A stretch of 64,000 nucleotides of DNA from Phaeobacter bryozoorum (lineage in GTDB: Bacteria; Pseudomonadota; Alphaproteobacteria; Rhodobacterales; Rhodobacteraceae), in the NCBI RefSeq assembly GCF_041893525.1, contig NZ_CP169068.1, one strand, 5' to 3'. The notes beneath the pieces were generated by a model that was given only the letters and a program-made list of their open reading frames with translations, searched no databases and was not told the origin of the DNA. Each line of letters starts with the position of its first letter. Position 1 is the first letter of the stretch. This document shows positions 49,555 through 57,228 of the stretch, one piece after another. A program made the translations under genes and the position numbers.

Positions 49555-51074
49555 GCCGCCACCTTCACGCCAGCGGCCTCAGCAACCCGGCCTGCGCGGA
49601 CCATGGCGCTGGCGGATTCAATATCCGGCGCCAGATAGCGGTCCTCTGCCAGCGCGGGGATATCGGCCCGCAGCATTGCCAGCACGTCCTGCAGCCGCGC
49701 GGAGGTCTGCAGCGGCGCACGCGCCTCCACCCCTTGCGCAGCACAGAGCATTTCGACGCCCAGGATCACCGACAGATTGGCGTTCATCCGTCCCAGACGC
49801 AGCGCGCCATGGGCCGCCATCGACACGTGGTCCTCCTGGTTGGCCGATGTGGGCGTCGAGTTGGTCACGCAGGGGTTGGCCAGGTGCTTGTTCTCGCTCA
49901 TCAGCGCGGCGGTGGTCACTTCGGCAATCATGAAGCCGGAGTTGAGACCCGGGTCAGGCGTCAGGAACGGCGGCAGGTCGTGGCTCAGCGTCGGGTCCAC
50001 CATCAAGGCCACCCGCCGCTGCGCAATAGCGCCGATTTCGGCCACCGCCAGCGCGATCTGATCGGCGGCAAAGCCCACGTATTCCGCATGGAAGTTGCCA
50101 CCCGAAACGATCCGGCCTTCGTTCACCAGCACCAGCGGATTATCGGTTACGGCGTTGGCCTCGATCTCCAACGTCCGGGCAGCCATCCGCAGCACGTCCA
50201 GCGCCGCGCCCACCACCTGCGGCTGGCAGCGGATGCAGTAAGGATCCTGCACCCGGGTGTCATCCTCGCGGTGGCTTTCGCGGATTTCGGACCCATCCAT
50301 GATCGCGCGCATTTCGCGGGCCACGTCGATCTGCCCGGCATGGCCGCGCAGGGAGTGGATGTCGGCCACCAGCGGCGCGGTGGAGCCCATGATAGCGTCG
50401 GTGGTGAGCGAGGCAATCGCCATCGAGGCCTCCGCCATGCGCCAGGCGTCAAACAAACCGGCCAAGGCGCAGGCGGTGGAGAACTGGGTGCCGTTGATCA
50501 GCCCCAGGCCTTCCTTGGGACCCAGCACAATAGGCTCTAACCCGGCCTTTTTAAGGGCATCAAGGCTGGACATGCGGGTGCCCTCAAACGTGGCCTCCCC
50601 TGCCCCGATCATCGCCGCCGCCATATGCGCCAGCGGCGCCAGGTCACCAGAGGCGCCGACCGAGCCCTGCGACGGGATCACCGGCACCACGCCGCGTTCC
50701 AGCATCTGCTCGATCTGCTCGATCACCAGCCAGCGCACGCCGGAGGCGCCGCGGCCCATCGACAGGAGTTTCAGCGTCATCATCAGCCGGGTCTTGTCCT
50801 CCGGCAGCGCCTCCCCTACCCCGCAGCAATGGCTGAGGATCAGGTTGCGCTGCAGGGTGGCGGTGTCTTCCGGCGCGATCTTGGTCGAGGCCAGTTTGCC
50901 GAAGCCGGTGTTGATGCCATAGACCGCCTCTTCTCCGGCAGCGGCATCGGCCACCATCTGCGCTGCGGCCTCCACCGGCGCACGGGCCGAGGCATCCAGC
51001 CTGGCCGGGGTCAGGTTGCGGTAGATATCTTCCAGCGTGGACAGCGTCACCGTGCCGGGGATCATCTCGATCAT
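49551..51074 (-). CDS. hutH: Histidine ammonia-lyase
   Basis: 507 residues. It removes ammonia from histidine to give urocanate, the first step. The self-made MIO cofactor comes from Ala141-Ser142-Gly143 in SQGSVGASGDLAPLAH. The catalytic tyrosine is in GEEAVYGINTGFGKLAS. FHAEYVGFAADQIALAVAEI and CVTNSTPTSANQEDHVSM are typical of the family. It overlaps hutI upstream and hutG downstream by four bases each. Codon use is very GC-rich. Confidence 0.99.
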   Translation of the reverse strand: MIEMIPGTVTLSTLEDIYRNLTPARLDASARAPVEAAAQMVADAAAGEEAVYGINTGFGKLASTKIAPEDTATLQRNLILSHCCGVGEALPEDKTRLMMTLKLLSMGRGASGVRWLVIEQIEQMLERGVVPVIPSQGSVGASGDLAPLAHMAAAMIGAGEATFEGTRMSSLDALKKAGLEPIVLGPKEGLGLINGTQFSTACALAGLFDAWRMAEASMAIASLTTDAIMGSTAPLVADIHSLRGHAGQIDVAREMRAIMDGSEIRESHREDDTRVQDPYCIRCQPQVVGAALDVLRMAARTLEIEANAVTDNPLVLVNEGRIVSGGNFHAEYVGFAADQIALAVAEIGAIAQRRVALMVDPTLSHDLPPFLTPDPGLNSGFMIAEVTTAALMSENKHLANPCVTNSTPTSANQEDHVSMAAHGALRLGRMNANLSVILGVEMLCAAQGVEARAPLQTSARLQDVLAMLRADIPALAEDRYLAPDIESASAMVRAGRVAEAAGVKVAA

Positions 51075-52285
51075 TGTTTGCCCTCATAGATACGGGTGTA
51101 AAGCGGGTTGAAGCCGATGCGGTAGGCGAGCTCGCCGGGCGTTTCCACGTCCCAGACCGCCAGATCGGCGCGCATACCCTCAGCGATCTGTCCCCGGTCC
51201 GCCAGCCCCAGCGCGCGGGCTGCGTTGCGGGTGACGCCTGCCAGCGCCTCCTCCGGGGTCATCCGGAACAGGGTGCAGCCCATGTTCATCGTCAGCAGGA
51301 GCGAGGTCAGCGGCGAGGAGCCGGGGTTGCAGTCGGTCGCCAGCGCCATCGGCACGCCGTGGGTCCGGAAATGATCAACCGGCGGCATCTGGGTTTCGCG
51401 GATGGTGTAGAAGGCGCCGGGCAGGATCACCGCGACGGAGCCCGCGGCGGCCATCGCCCTGGCATCGTCTTCACTGGCGTATTCCACGTGATCGACTGAC
51501 AACGCGCCATAGCGCGCGGCCAGCGCGGTGCCGCCCTGGTGGCTCAGCTGTTCGGCGTGCAGTTTCACCGGCAGGCCCAGCTCCTGCGCCGCCTTGAACA
51601 CCCGTTCGATCTGCGCGGGGGAAAACGCGATGTTTTCGCAGAAGCCGTCGACCGCATCCACCAGCCCCTCCGCAAAAGCGGCGCGCAGGGCGGGGATGCA
51701 GACCTGATCGATGTAGTCGTCGTCCCGGCCCTTGTACTCGCCCGGCGTGGCATGGGCGCCAAGGAAGGTGGTCTTGACCGTCACCGGGCGCAGTTCGCCC
51801 AGACGGCGGGCGGCGCGCAGCATGTTCAGCTCCGTGGTCAGGCCCAGCCCGTAGCCGGATTTCACCTCCACCACCGTGGCACCTTCGGCGATCAGGGCAT
51901 CCAGACGCGGCAGCGCACCCTGTACCAGCTGCTCCAGCGACGCCTCGCGGGTGGCTGAAACGGTCGAAACGATGCCACCCCCAGCGCGTGCGACCTCTTC
52001 ATAAGAGGCCCCATTCAGGCGCATTTCGAACTCCAGCGCCCGGTTGCCGCCAAAGACGATATGGGTGTGACAGTCGACCAGACCCGGTGTGATCAGGCGC
52101 CCACCCATCGAGACACGACCCCAGTTTTCATAGTCTTCAGGCAGCTGATCCTCTGGGCCGACCCACTGGATGCTGCCGTCTTTCACTGCGACGATACCGT
52201 CTCTGATCAGACCGTAGGGGACGTCCCTATCGGCCATCGTGGCTAGCGTAGCGTCGCAGATCAGATAGGAACGGGGGCTGTTCAT
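51071..52285 (-). CDS. hutI: Imidazolonepropionase
   Basis: 404 residues from the ATG at 52285; an in-frame extension to 52378 would run through the hut operators and is rejected. It opens the imidazolone ring to give N-formimino-glutamate. It is an amidohydrolase with metal ligands in TPGLVDCHTHIVFGGNRALE, KLHAEQLSHQGG, SVDHVEYASE and LATDCNPGSSPLTSLL. First gene of hutIHGU, with GAGG before the start. Confidence 0.98.
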   Translation of the reverse strand: MNSPRSYLICDATLATMADRDVPYGLIRDGIVAVKDGSIQWVGPEDQLPEDYENWGRVSMGGRLITPGLVDCHTHIVFGGNRALEFEMRLNGASYEEVARAGGGIVSTVSATREASLEQLVQGALPRLDALIAEGATVVEVKSGYGLGLTTELNMLRAARRLGELRPVTVKTTFLGAHATPGEYKGRDDDYIDQVCIPALRAAFAEGLVDAVDGFCENIAFSPAQIERVFKAAQELGLPVKLHAEQLSHQGGTALAARYGALSVDHVEYASEDDARAMAAAGSVAVILPGAFYTIRETQMPPVDHFRTHGVPMALATDCNPGSSPLTSLLLTMNMGCTLFRMTPEEALAGVTRNAARALGLADRGQIAEGMRADLAVWDVETPGELAYRIGFNPLYTRIYEGKQ

Positions 52286-52314
52286 GGCATCCTCGCAAAA
52301 AGCTTGATGATATG

Positions 52315-52350
52315 AATGTATGTATATAACATTATTATGTCTATACATAA
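52315..52350. promoter_or_regulatory. Two HutC-type operators in the divergent hut promoter
   Basis: TTATGT-CTAT-ACATAA (52335-52350) is a perfect inverted repeat with six-base arms. AATGT-N9-ACATT (52315-52333) lies next to it and resembles the same site with one extra base. Both are in the 74-base gap between hutI and hutF, so one repressor could control both directions. Confidence 0.65.
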
Positions 52351-52359
52351 GAGGGGCAA

Positions 52360-53727
52360 ATGCAGTCAATATTTGCACACCACGCGCGCCTGCCTCAGGG
52401 GTGGGTCATTGATCTGCGATTGACGGTTGCGGATGGCCGGATCGTCACGCTTGAACCCGGCGCGTTTGCACAGCCTCAAGATCATTGTGTCATGGCGCTG
52501 GTCCCGGCCCTCGCCAATCTGCATTCTCACAGTTTCCAGCGGGCCATGGCGGGCATGACCGAAACGCGCGTCTCGGGGAAAGAGAGTTTCTGGTCATGGC
52601 GCAAGCTGATGTATCAATTTGTCGATCACCTAACACCCGAACACTATGAGGCGATTGCTGGACTGGTCTTCATGGAAATGCTGGAGGCGGGTTATGCCTC
52701 GGTTGGGGAGTTCCACTATGTGCACCACCAACCCGGGGGACGGCCCTATGCCGCGCTGGGCGAGTTGAGCAATCGGGTCTTTGCGGCGGCGGACCTGACC
52801 GGGATCGGACTGACCCATCTGCCGGTTTTATACAGCTATGGCGGGGCAGGGCAGGTGCCTCTTTCCGGGGGTCAGCAGCGGTTTGGCAATGATGTGGCGC
52901 GCTATGCGGACCTTCTGTCCGATTGTCGTTCGATGGTGACGAAGAGCCTGCCGTCGGATGCGCGTGTCGGCATTGCGCCGCATTCGCTGCGAGCAACCGC
53001 ACCACAGGATCTGAAAGAGGTCCTGTCGCTGCGGTCGGGCGCGCCGGTGCATATACATATTGCAGAGCAACCGCAGGAAGTGACCGATATCAGCACTTGG
53101 CTGGGAGCGAGACCGGTAGAGTGGTTGCTGGAGAATTGCGGTGTCGGCGCAGATTGGTGCCTTATCCATGCGACCCATATGACAGCGCAGGAAACCCGCG
53201 ATCTGGCGCAGAGCGGTGCCGTGGCCGGCCTCTGCCCGATTACCGAAGGCAACCTGGGCGACGGTCCCTTCAACGGTGCGGCGTTTCTGAGCCACGGAGG
53301 GCATTTCGGTGTCGGATCAGATTCCAACGTGCGGATTTCCCTGTCGGAAGAGCTGCGCATGCTTGAATATTCGCAGCGGCTGCGGGATCTGGCGCGTAAT
53401 GTGATGGTACCGCAAGAGGGGTCCGTCGGAACGACCCTATATCTGGGTGCGGCCGAGGGTGGTGCGCAGGCGCTTGGCCGCGAGGCCGGTCGTCTGGAAG
53501 TCGGTGCTCTGGCGGATCTGATGGCTTTTGATACGACGCATGTCTCACTATGTGCGCTGCGCCCGGACCAGTTCCTTGATGGTCTTTGCTTTGCTTCCGA
53601 TGATTCCGTGGTCAGCGATGTCTGGTCTGCAGGGCGTCATGTCGTCAGCGGCGGGCGCCATGCAAAGCGGGATCAGATCATCGCGGCTTATGCCTCAGCG
53701 GTTGCTGCGCTCCTTGACGCGCTTTAA
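52360..53727 (+). CDS. hutF: Formimidoylglutamate deiminase
   Basis: 455 residues with GAGGGG before the ATG. It turns N-formimino-glutamate into N-formylglutamate and ammonia. It is an amidohydrolase of the guanine/chlorohydrolase branch: VPALANLHSHSFQRAMAGMT (HxH), IHIAEQPQEVTD, LIHATHMTAQET, and the metal Asp in GVGSDSNVRISL. Its presence with hutG shows the five-step pathway. Ends 60 bases before hutC. Confidence 0.97.
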   Translation: MQSIFAHHARLPQGWVIDLRLTVADGRIVTLEPGAFAQPQDHCVMALVPALANLHSHSFQRAMAGMTETRVSGKESFWSWRKLMYQFVDHLTPEHYEAIAGLVFMEMLEAGYASVGEFHYVHHQPGGRPYAALGELSNRVFAAADLTGIGLTHLPVLYSYGGAGQVPLSGGQQRFGNDVARYADLLSDCRSMVTKSLPSDARVGIAPHSLRATAPQDLKEVLSLRSGAPVHIHIAEQPQEVTDISTWLGARPVEWLLENCGVGADWCLIHATHMTAQETRDLAQSGAVAGLCPITEGNLGDGPFNGAAFLSHGGHFGVGSDSNVRISLSEELRMLEYSQRLRDLARNVMVPQEGSVGTTLYLGAAEGGAQALGREAGRLEVGALADLMAFDTTHVSLCALRPDQFLDGLCFASDDSVVSDVWSAGRHVVSGGRHAKRDQIIAAYASAVAALLDAL

Positions 53728-53787
53728 CAGAAGACACTGCTGCGCGCTGGCTGCTGGAGTAGTGGTCGAGCAGACTGGGGGACAGGT

Positions 53788-54489
53788 ATGGTAGAACGGA
53801 CAAAAATGGGTTTTCAGGATGTCCGTGACAACGTGCTGAAACGCATTCAGGACCGGGTCTGGGCGCAGGGCGACCTGTTGCCGACAGAGCAGGAACTGGC
53901 TGAGGAGTTCGGATGTGCCCGCGCCACTGTGAACCGTGCGCTGCGTGAGCTGGCGGAGCGAGGTATCATCGACCGCAAGCGTAAAAGCGGAACGCGGGTG
54001 GCAATGTTACCCGTGAAACAAGCCAAGCTGGAGATCACGCTGACGCGGCAGCTGGTCGAGGACCGAAATGCCACCTACCGTTACGCATTGGTCCACCGGA
54101 GAGAGGGTCCGGCGCCGGGCTGGCTGGCATCGCAATTGCAACTGGCACCAGCGTCGCCCGTTTTGCACGTGCGCGCCATGCACTATGGCGACAACCAGCC
54201 GTTCCAATATGAAGATCGCTGGATCAATATCGCCGCGGTGCCAAAGGTGACAGAGGCCGATTTTAGTGCGGTCGGACCAAATGAATGGCTGCTCGCCGAG
54301 GTGCCGTTTTCCACCGCCGAGCTGAGCTTTGGTGCCATTGCTGCGGATGCTGAATTGGCCGAGTATCTTGCCTGTCCGGTTGGCGCGCCACTGTTCCAGA
54401 TGGAGCGGTCGACCTGGTTTCAGGCCCAGCCGGTCACCTTTGTTCGGATGAGTTTCCATCCCGGCTACCAGATGCGCAGCCGCTATTAG
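53788..54489 (+). CDS. hutC: Histidine utilisation repressor HutC (GntR family)
   Basis: 233 residues. The winged helix is DVRDNVLKRIQDRVWAQGDL, PTEQELAEEFGCARATVNRA and ELAERGIIDRKRKSGTRVA. The UTRA effector domain follows, with YALVHRREGP, FQYEDRWINIAAVPKV and a closing FVRMSFHPGYQMRSRY. HutC proteins leave DNA when they bind urocanate. It is downstream of hutF and is the best candidate for binding the operators at 52315-52350. Confidence 0.95.
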   Translation: MVERTKMGFQDVRDNVLKRIQDRVWAQGDLLPTEQELAEEFGCARATVNRALRELAERGIIDRKRKSGTRVAMLPVKQAKLEITLTRQLVEDRNATYRYALVHRREGPAPGWLASQLQLAPASPVLHVRAMHYGDNQPFQYEDRWINIAAVPKVTEADFSAVGPNEWLLAEVPFSTAELSFGAIAADAELAEYLACPVGAPLFQMERSTWFQAQPVTFVRMSFHPGYQMRSRY

Positions 54490-54551
54490 ATCGCCCGACC
54501 AAGCGGCGATCCGTATTGACCAAACCCATGCCGCAGGGATATGGCGAGCGC

Positions 54552-54899
54552 ATGGAAAAAAAGAAAATCTCCCGTCAGCAGGTCTACACGCTTGTGGTTC
54601 AGATCGGTCGCAAGGAAGGTGATGGTCTGCCCGAAGGGGCCACTGGTGCCGCCCTGATGATCTATGCCTCTGGCGTGGATGAGGCTGAAGCCGTGCGTGA
54701 AACCGTTGCAATTCTGAAGCAGGCCGATACCGCGCCGCTGGATGTCACCGGCTATGGCACATTGGCCGATCGCGAGGCCGAGGATCACGACATCTCGGAT
54801 GAGGAACGTGAGCTGATGCAGCGTGCACTGGATGAGAATTCGGTGATCGTTGCGCAGATGACGCCCTTTTTTGACGACGGGCCTGCAACCCTGCACTAG
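54552..54899 (+). CDS. Unknown protein downstream of hutC
   Basis: 115 residues from the ATG at 54552 (MEKKKISRQQVYTLVVQIGR); a TTG at 54516 would add twelve. It is acidic in its second half (LADREAEDHDISDEERELMQ) and has no cysteine, signal or membrane helix. Secondary structure by eye is a short beta-alpha start and a helical end. Family not recognised. It is 62 bases past hutC on the same strand; a link to histidine use is not shown. Confidence 0.75.
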   Translation: MEKKKISRQQVYTLVVQIGRKEGDGLPEGATGAALMIYASGVDEAEAVRETVAILKQADTAPLDVTGYGTLADREAEDHDISDEERELMQRALDENSVIVAQMTPFFDDGPATLH

Positions 54900-54965
54900 C
54901 ACGCAGGTCTCGCGTCTGCCGACCAGACTGCCGCCTAAACGGCGACAGGGTGTCGGGCTGTCAGG

Positions 54966-56075
54966 TCAGGGCGCCTTGCCGAACCACTTTCGATAGATAT
55001 CGTCGTATTCGCCGTTTTCGCGTAGGGCCAGCAGCGCCCGGTTGATATCTTCCAGATGCTCGGAGCTATCGGGGAGCAGCAAGCCGTAGTCCTCGCGCAG
55101 GAATACCTGTCCGACGGCGCGGCCATGCAGACGACCTTCGCCTTCCATGTAGTGGTCCAGAACCGGGGCGTCGAAGACGACAACCCTGGTCTCGCCGCTT
55201 TCGAAATCCTTCAGCAAGGACGCCAGATCCGAATATCCGCGATAGCTGATGTCACGGCGTTCGAGAAACCGCGCCGCCGTAGAGCCGTCGAGTGTGCCGA
55301 CGTCCTTGTCATAGAGGTCATTCACCGAATTGATCGACCCGCTGATCGCCTCGACCGTCATGACAGCTGTGATCTTGGCCACGAAAAGCGACACTACGAA
55401 CAGGGATGAGACGACGAGGATAACGCCAAATATGCGCCCAATCGGGGTGCGTGGGACGCGTTCCTCAAAGCCGCCGTTGACCACGAGGTTCAGCGCCCAC
55501 CAGAAGGAGGGGAACCAGGCCTCTTTCAGTGGGCGGTCGAAATAGGGCTGGGCACGTCGCTCCAGGCCCCACATCAGCATCCCGCCCCCCATCAGCAGGA
55601 CGACAGCGACTGCAATTGCAAGCATCAGGTCGGCGGAAAACAGCACGCGGATCAATGAGGGCGCACGGACATCGGCGGCCGCTACCATGATCCGCAGACC
55701 GCTTTCGAAGATCGGGTGGCTGAAGTCCATTTCGGTTTCGCGTGCCGAGGTGATCGAAATATTGGCCGCTGCCATATCCACCTGGCCGCTGCGCACCAGA
55801 TCCAGCATTTCGCCGAATGTATCTGTCCGCACCAGCTGATAATCCCAGCCCAGCCGGTCGCTCAGGCTGCGCACCAGATCAATGGAAAACCCGGTGTCGC
55901 GATCACCCTCTGTCATCGAAAACGGCGGGCGCGTGACCGTGCTGACAGTCAAAGTCTCGGCGGCCGCTGCCAGCCCCCACAGCAGATAGATCAGGACAAA
56001 TGGAGCAAGAAAACGGCGCAACGGAACGATAGAACCCCATGAGACATCATTCGTTTTGTCCTTAGAATGTCCCAC
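54966..56075 (-). CDS. Glutamate-receptor-like ligand-gated channel protein with atypical pore
   Basis: 369 residues from a GTG at 56075; TTG codons at 56087 and further in are alternatives, so the start is uncertain. A signal-like segment (FLAPFVLIYLLWGLAAAAE) is followed by an amino-acid-binding SBP_bac_3 domain split in two. Lobe 1 ends with SITSARETEMDFSHP, holding the ligand Arg; lobe 2 holds VVVFDAPVL with the ligand Asp. Between them, at about 145-245, lie a helix (LMLAIAVAVVLLMGGGMLMW), a pore-loop-like FPSFWWALNLVVNGGFEE and a second helix (IFGVILVVSSLFVVSLFV). This is the GluR0 layout. The potassium filter TVGYGD is replaced by VVNGGFEE, so ion choice is unclear. It follows the two Hint genes on the same strand. 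Confidence 0.85.
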   Translation of the reverse strand: MGHSKDKTNDVSWGSIVPLRRFLAPFVLIYLLWGLAAAAETLTVSTVTRPPFSMTEGDRDTGFSIDLVRSLSDRLGWDYQLVRTDTFGEMLDLVRSGQVDMAAANISITSARETEMDFSHPIFESGLRIMVAAADVRAPSLIRVLFSADLMLAIAVAVVLLMGGGMLMWGLERRAQPYFDRPLKEAWFPSFWWALNLVVNGGFEERVPRTPIGRIFGVILVVSSLFVVSLFVAKITAVMTVEAISGSINSVNDLYDKDVGTLDGSTAARFLERRDISYRGYSDLASLLKDFESGETRVVVFDAPVLDHYMEGEGRLHGRAVGQVFLREDYGLLLPDSSEHLEDINRALLALRENGEYDDIYRKWFGKAP

Positions 56076-56096
56076 AGGCTCAGGCAAGCGTCGTGG

Positions 56097-57224
56097 TCAG
56101 GCGATGCGTCGTTCTGCCAGAACTGCGGCATCAAAGCTGCGCAGCAACGGGGCCGGGTCCACTGCATGTTCGGGAATCGTATTGCGATCCAGATGCGTCA
56201 GTGCGCTGGCGTCATAGGCGGCGCGGTTGCGGCGCAAACGCCCCAGATAAAGGCTCTCGACCGCGGTGCCTGCTGCTATGAAACGCTCATGGCGTGGCAG
56301 GATGAGCTGCGCCAGATCGACCAGCGGGAAGGGAGCCTGAGGGTCATCGGTAGGATCGGTATCAGCTTGCGTTACCAGCGCGGTCCCCAGCATCATCGCC
56401 GCAGTCAGACGGACGTCTGGACGACCAAAAAGGTAGTCGACATCGGTTCCCGAGACCACCAGTGGCTGCTGCGGCGCCAGCAGCAGGTCATCTGTCAGCC
56501 CGAAGAACGGTGCGCGCAGTCGCAGGGGCGTATCATGGCCAATCGCGGGGACGCGGCGATCTAGCCGATGCAGGACCGGAACAGCTTCTCCTTCGGGTGT
56601 CAGGACCAGATCTCCGCGTTGCAGCTGCCCCAAGGGTATATTGCCGTCCGGCGTGGCAACCTTGGTGTGTGGCTCCAGCCCGCCCAGTGGTGCCATCTGT
56701 ACGATTTCGCTGCTGAGAGAGACGGAAAGCAGGCCGCAGGCCTCGGCTGAGGCGGGCAGCGCTGCGAGAAGCGTTCTTGCATCGCCGATGCGCAGCGGTG
56801 GCGGCGCCTGCAGGTCGGCCGTTGCGATAGTGCCCCCCGAGGCGGTCATCAGCGCAAGTCGCCCCCAGCGTGCCAGACTATCCCAGGAATAGATCAGACG
56901 TGCCGCGTTGCTTTCGCTGCCCGAAGGGTTCGGGGCGAGGATGCGTTGGTCCAGATGGCAGCCGGGCTGGCTAAGCGTCAGGGTGACGCCGCGGCCCAGG
57001 TTGCGTCTGAGCCGCAACAGCAGCGGCCAACCTTCGCAATCATCCACCGAACGGTCCAGCAGCAGCAGGTCGCCGCTCGGCCTGGCCTCGTCCAGCGACA
57101 GATCCAGACACAGGCTGCCCCGTGTCATCAAAATGTCGTCGGGAGCGTTGAGGCAGGTCTCGCGTTCAGTCACCGCAACCGCGATGGACGCCCGTTCGAT
57201 GCTGCGGGTTGCCAGCCAGCTCAT
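56097..57224 (-). CDS. Hint-domain-like protein lacking the catalytic cysteine and histidine
   Basis: 375 residues from the ATG at 57224, four bases after the stop of the preceding Hint gene. The N-terminal half (about 1-175) is a separate beta-rich domain I do not recognise. At about 180-280 the Hint fold is visible: GLEPHTKVATPDGNIPLGQL, QRGDLVLTPEGEAVPVLHRL and LLLAPQQPLVVSG. Where active Hint domains have CFTPGTRIAT, this one has GLEPHTKVAT, so Cys is Gly182. Where they have SPQHRIL it has APQQPLV, so His is Gln253. It probably cannot self-process and may be a binding or structural partner of the upstream protein. Confidence 0.82.
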   Translation of the reverse strand: MSWLATRSIERASIAVAVTERETCLNAPDDILMTRGSLCLDLSLDEARPSGDLLLLDRSVDDCEGWPLLLRLRRNLGRGVTLTLSQPGCHLDQRILAPNPSGSESNAARLIYSWDSLARWGRLALMTASGGTIATADLQAPPPLRIGDARTLLAALPASAEACGLLSVSLSSEIVQMAPLGGLEPHTKVATPDGNIPLGQLQRGDLVLTPEGEAVPVLHRLDRRVPAIGHDTPLRLRAPFFGLTDDLLLAPQQPLVVSGTDVDYLFGRPDVRLTAAMMLGTALVTQADTDPTDDPQAPFPLVDLAQLILPRHERFIAAGTAVESLYLGRLRRNRAAYDASALTHLDRNTIPEHAVDPAPLLRSFDAAVLAERRIA

Positions 57225-57228
57225 CCGA

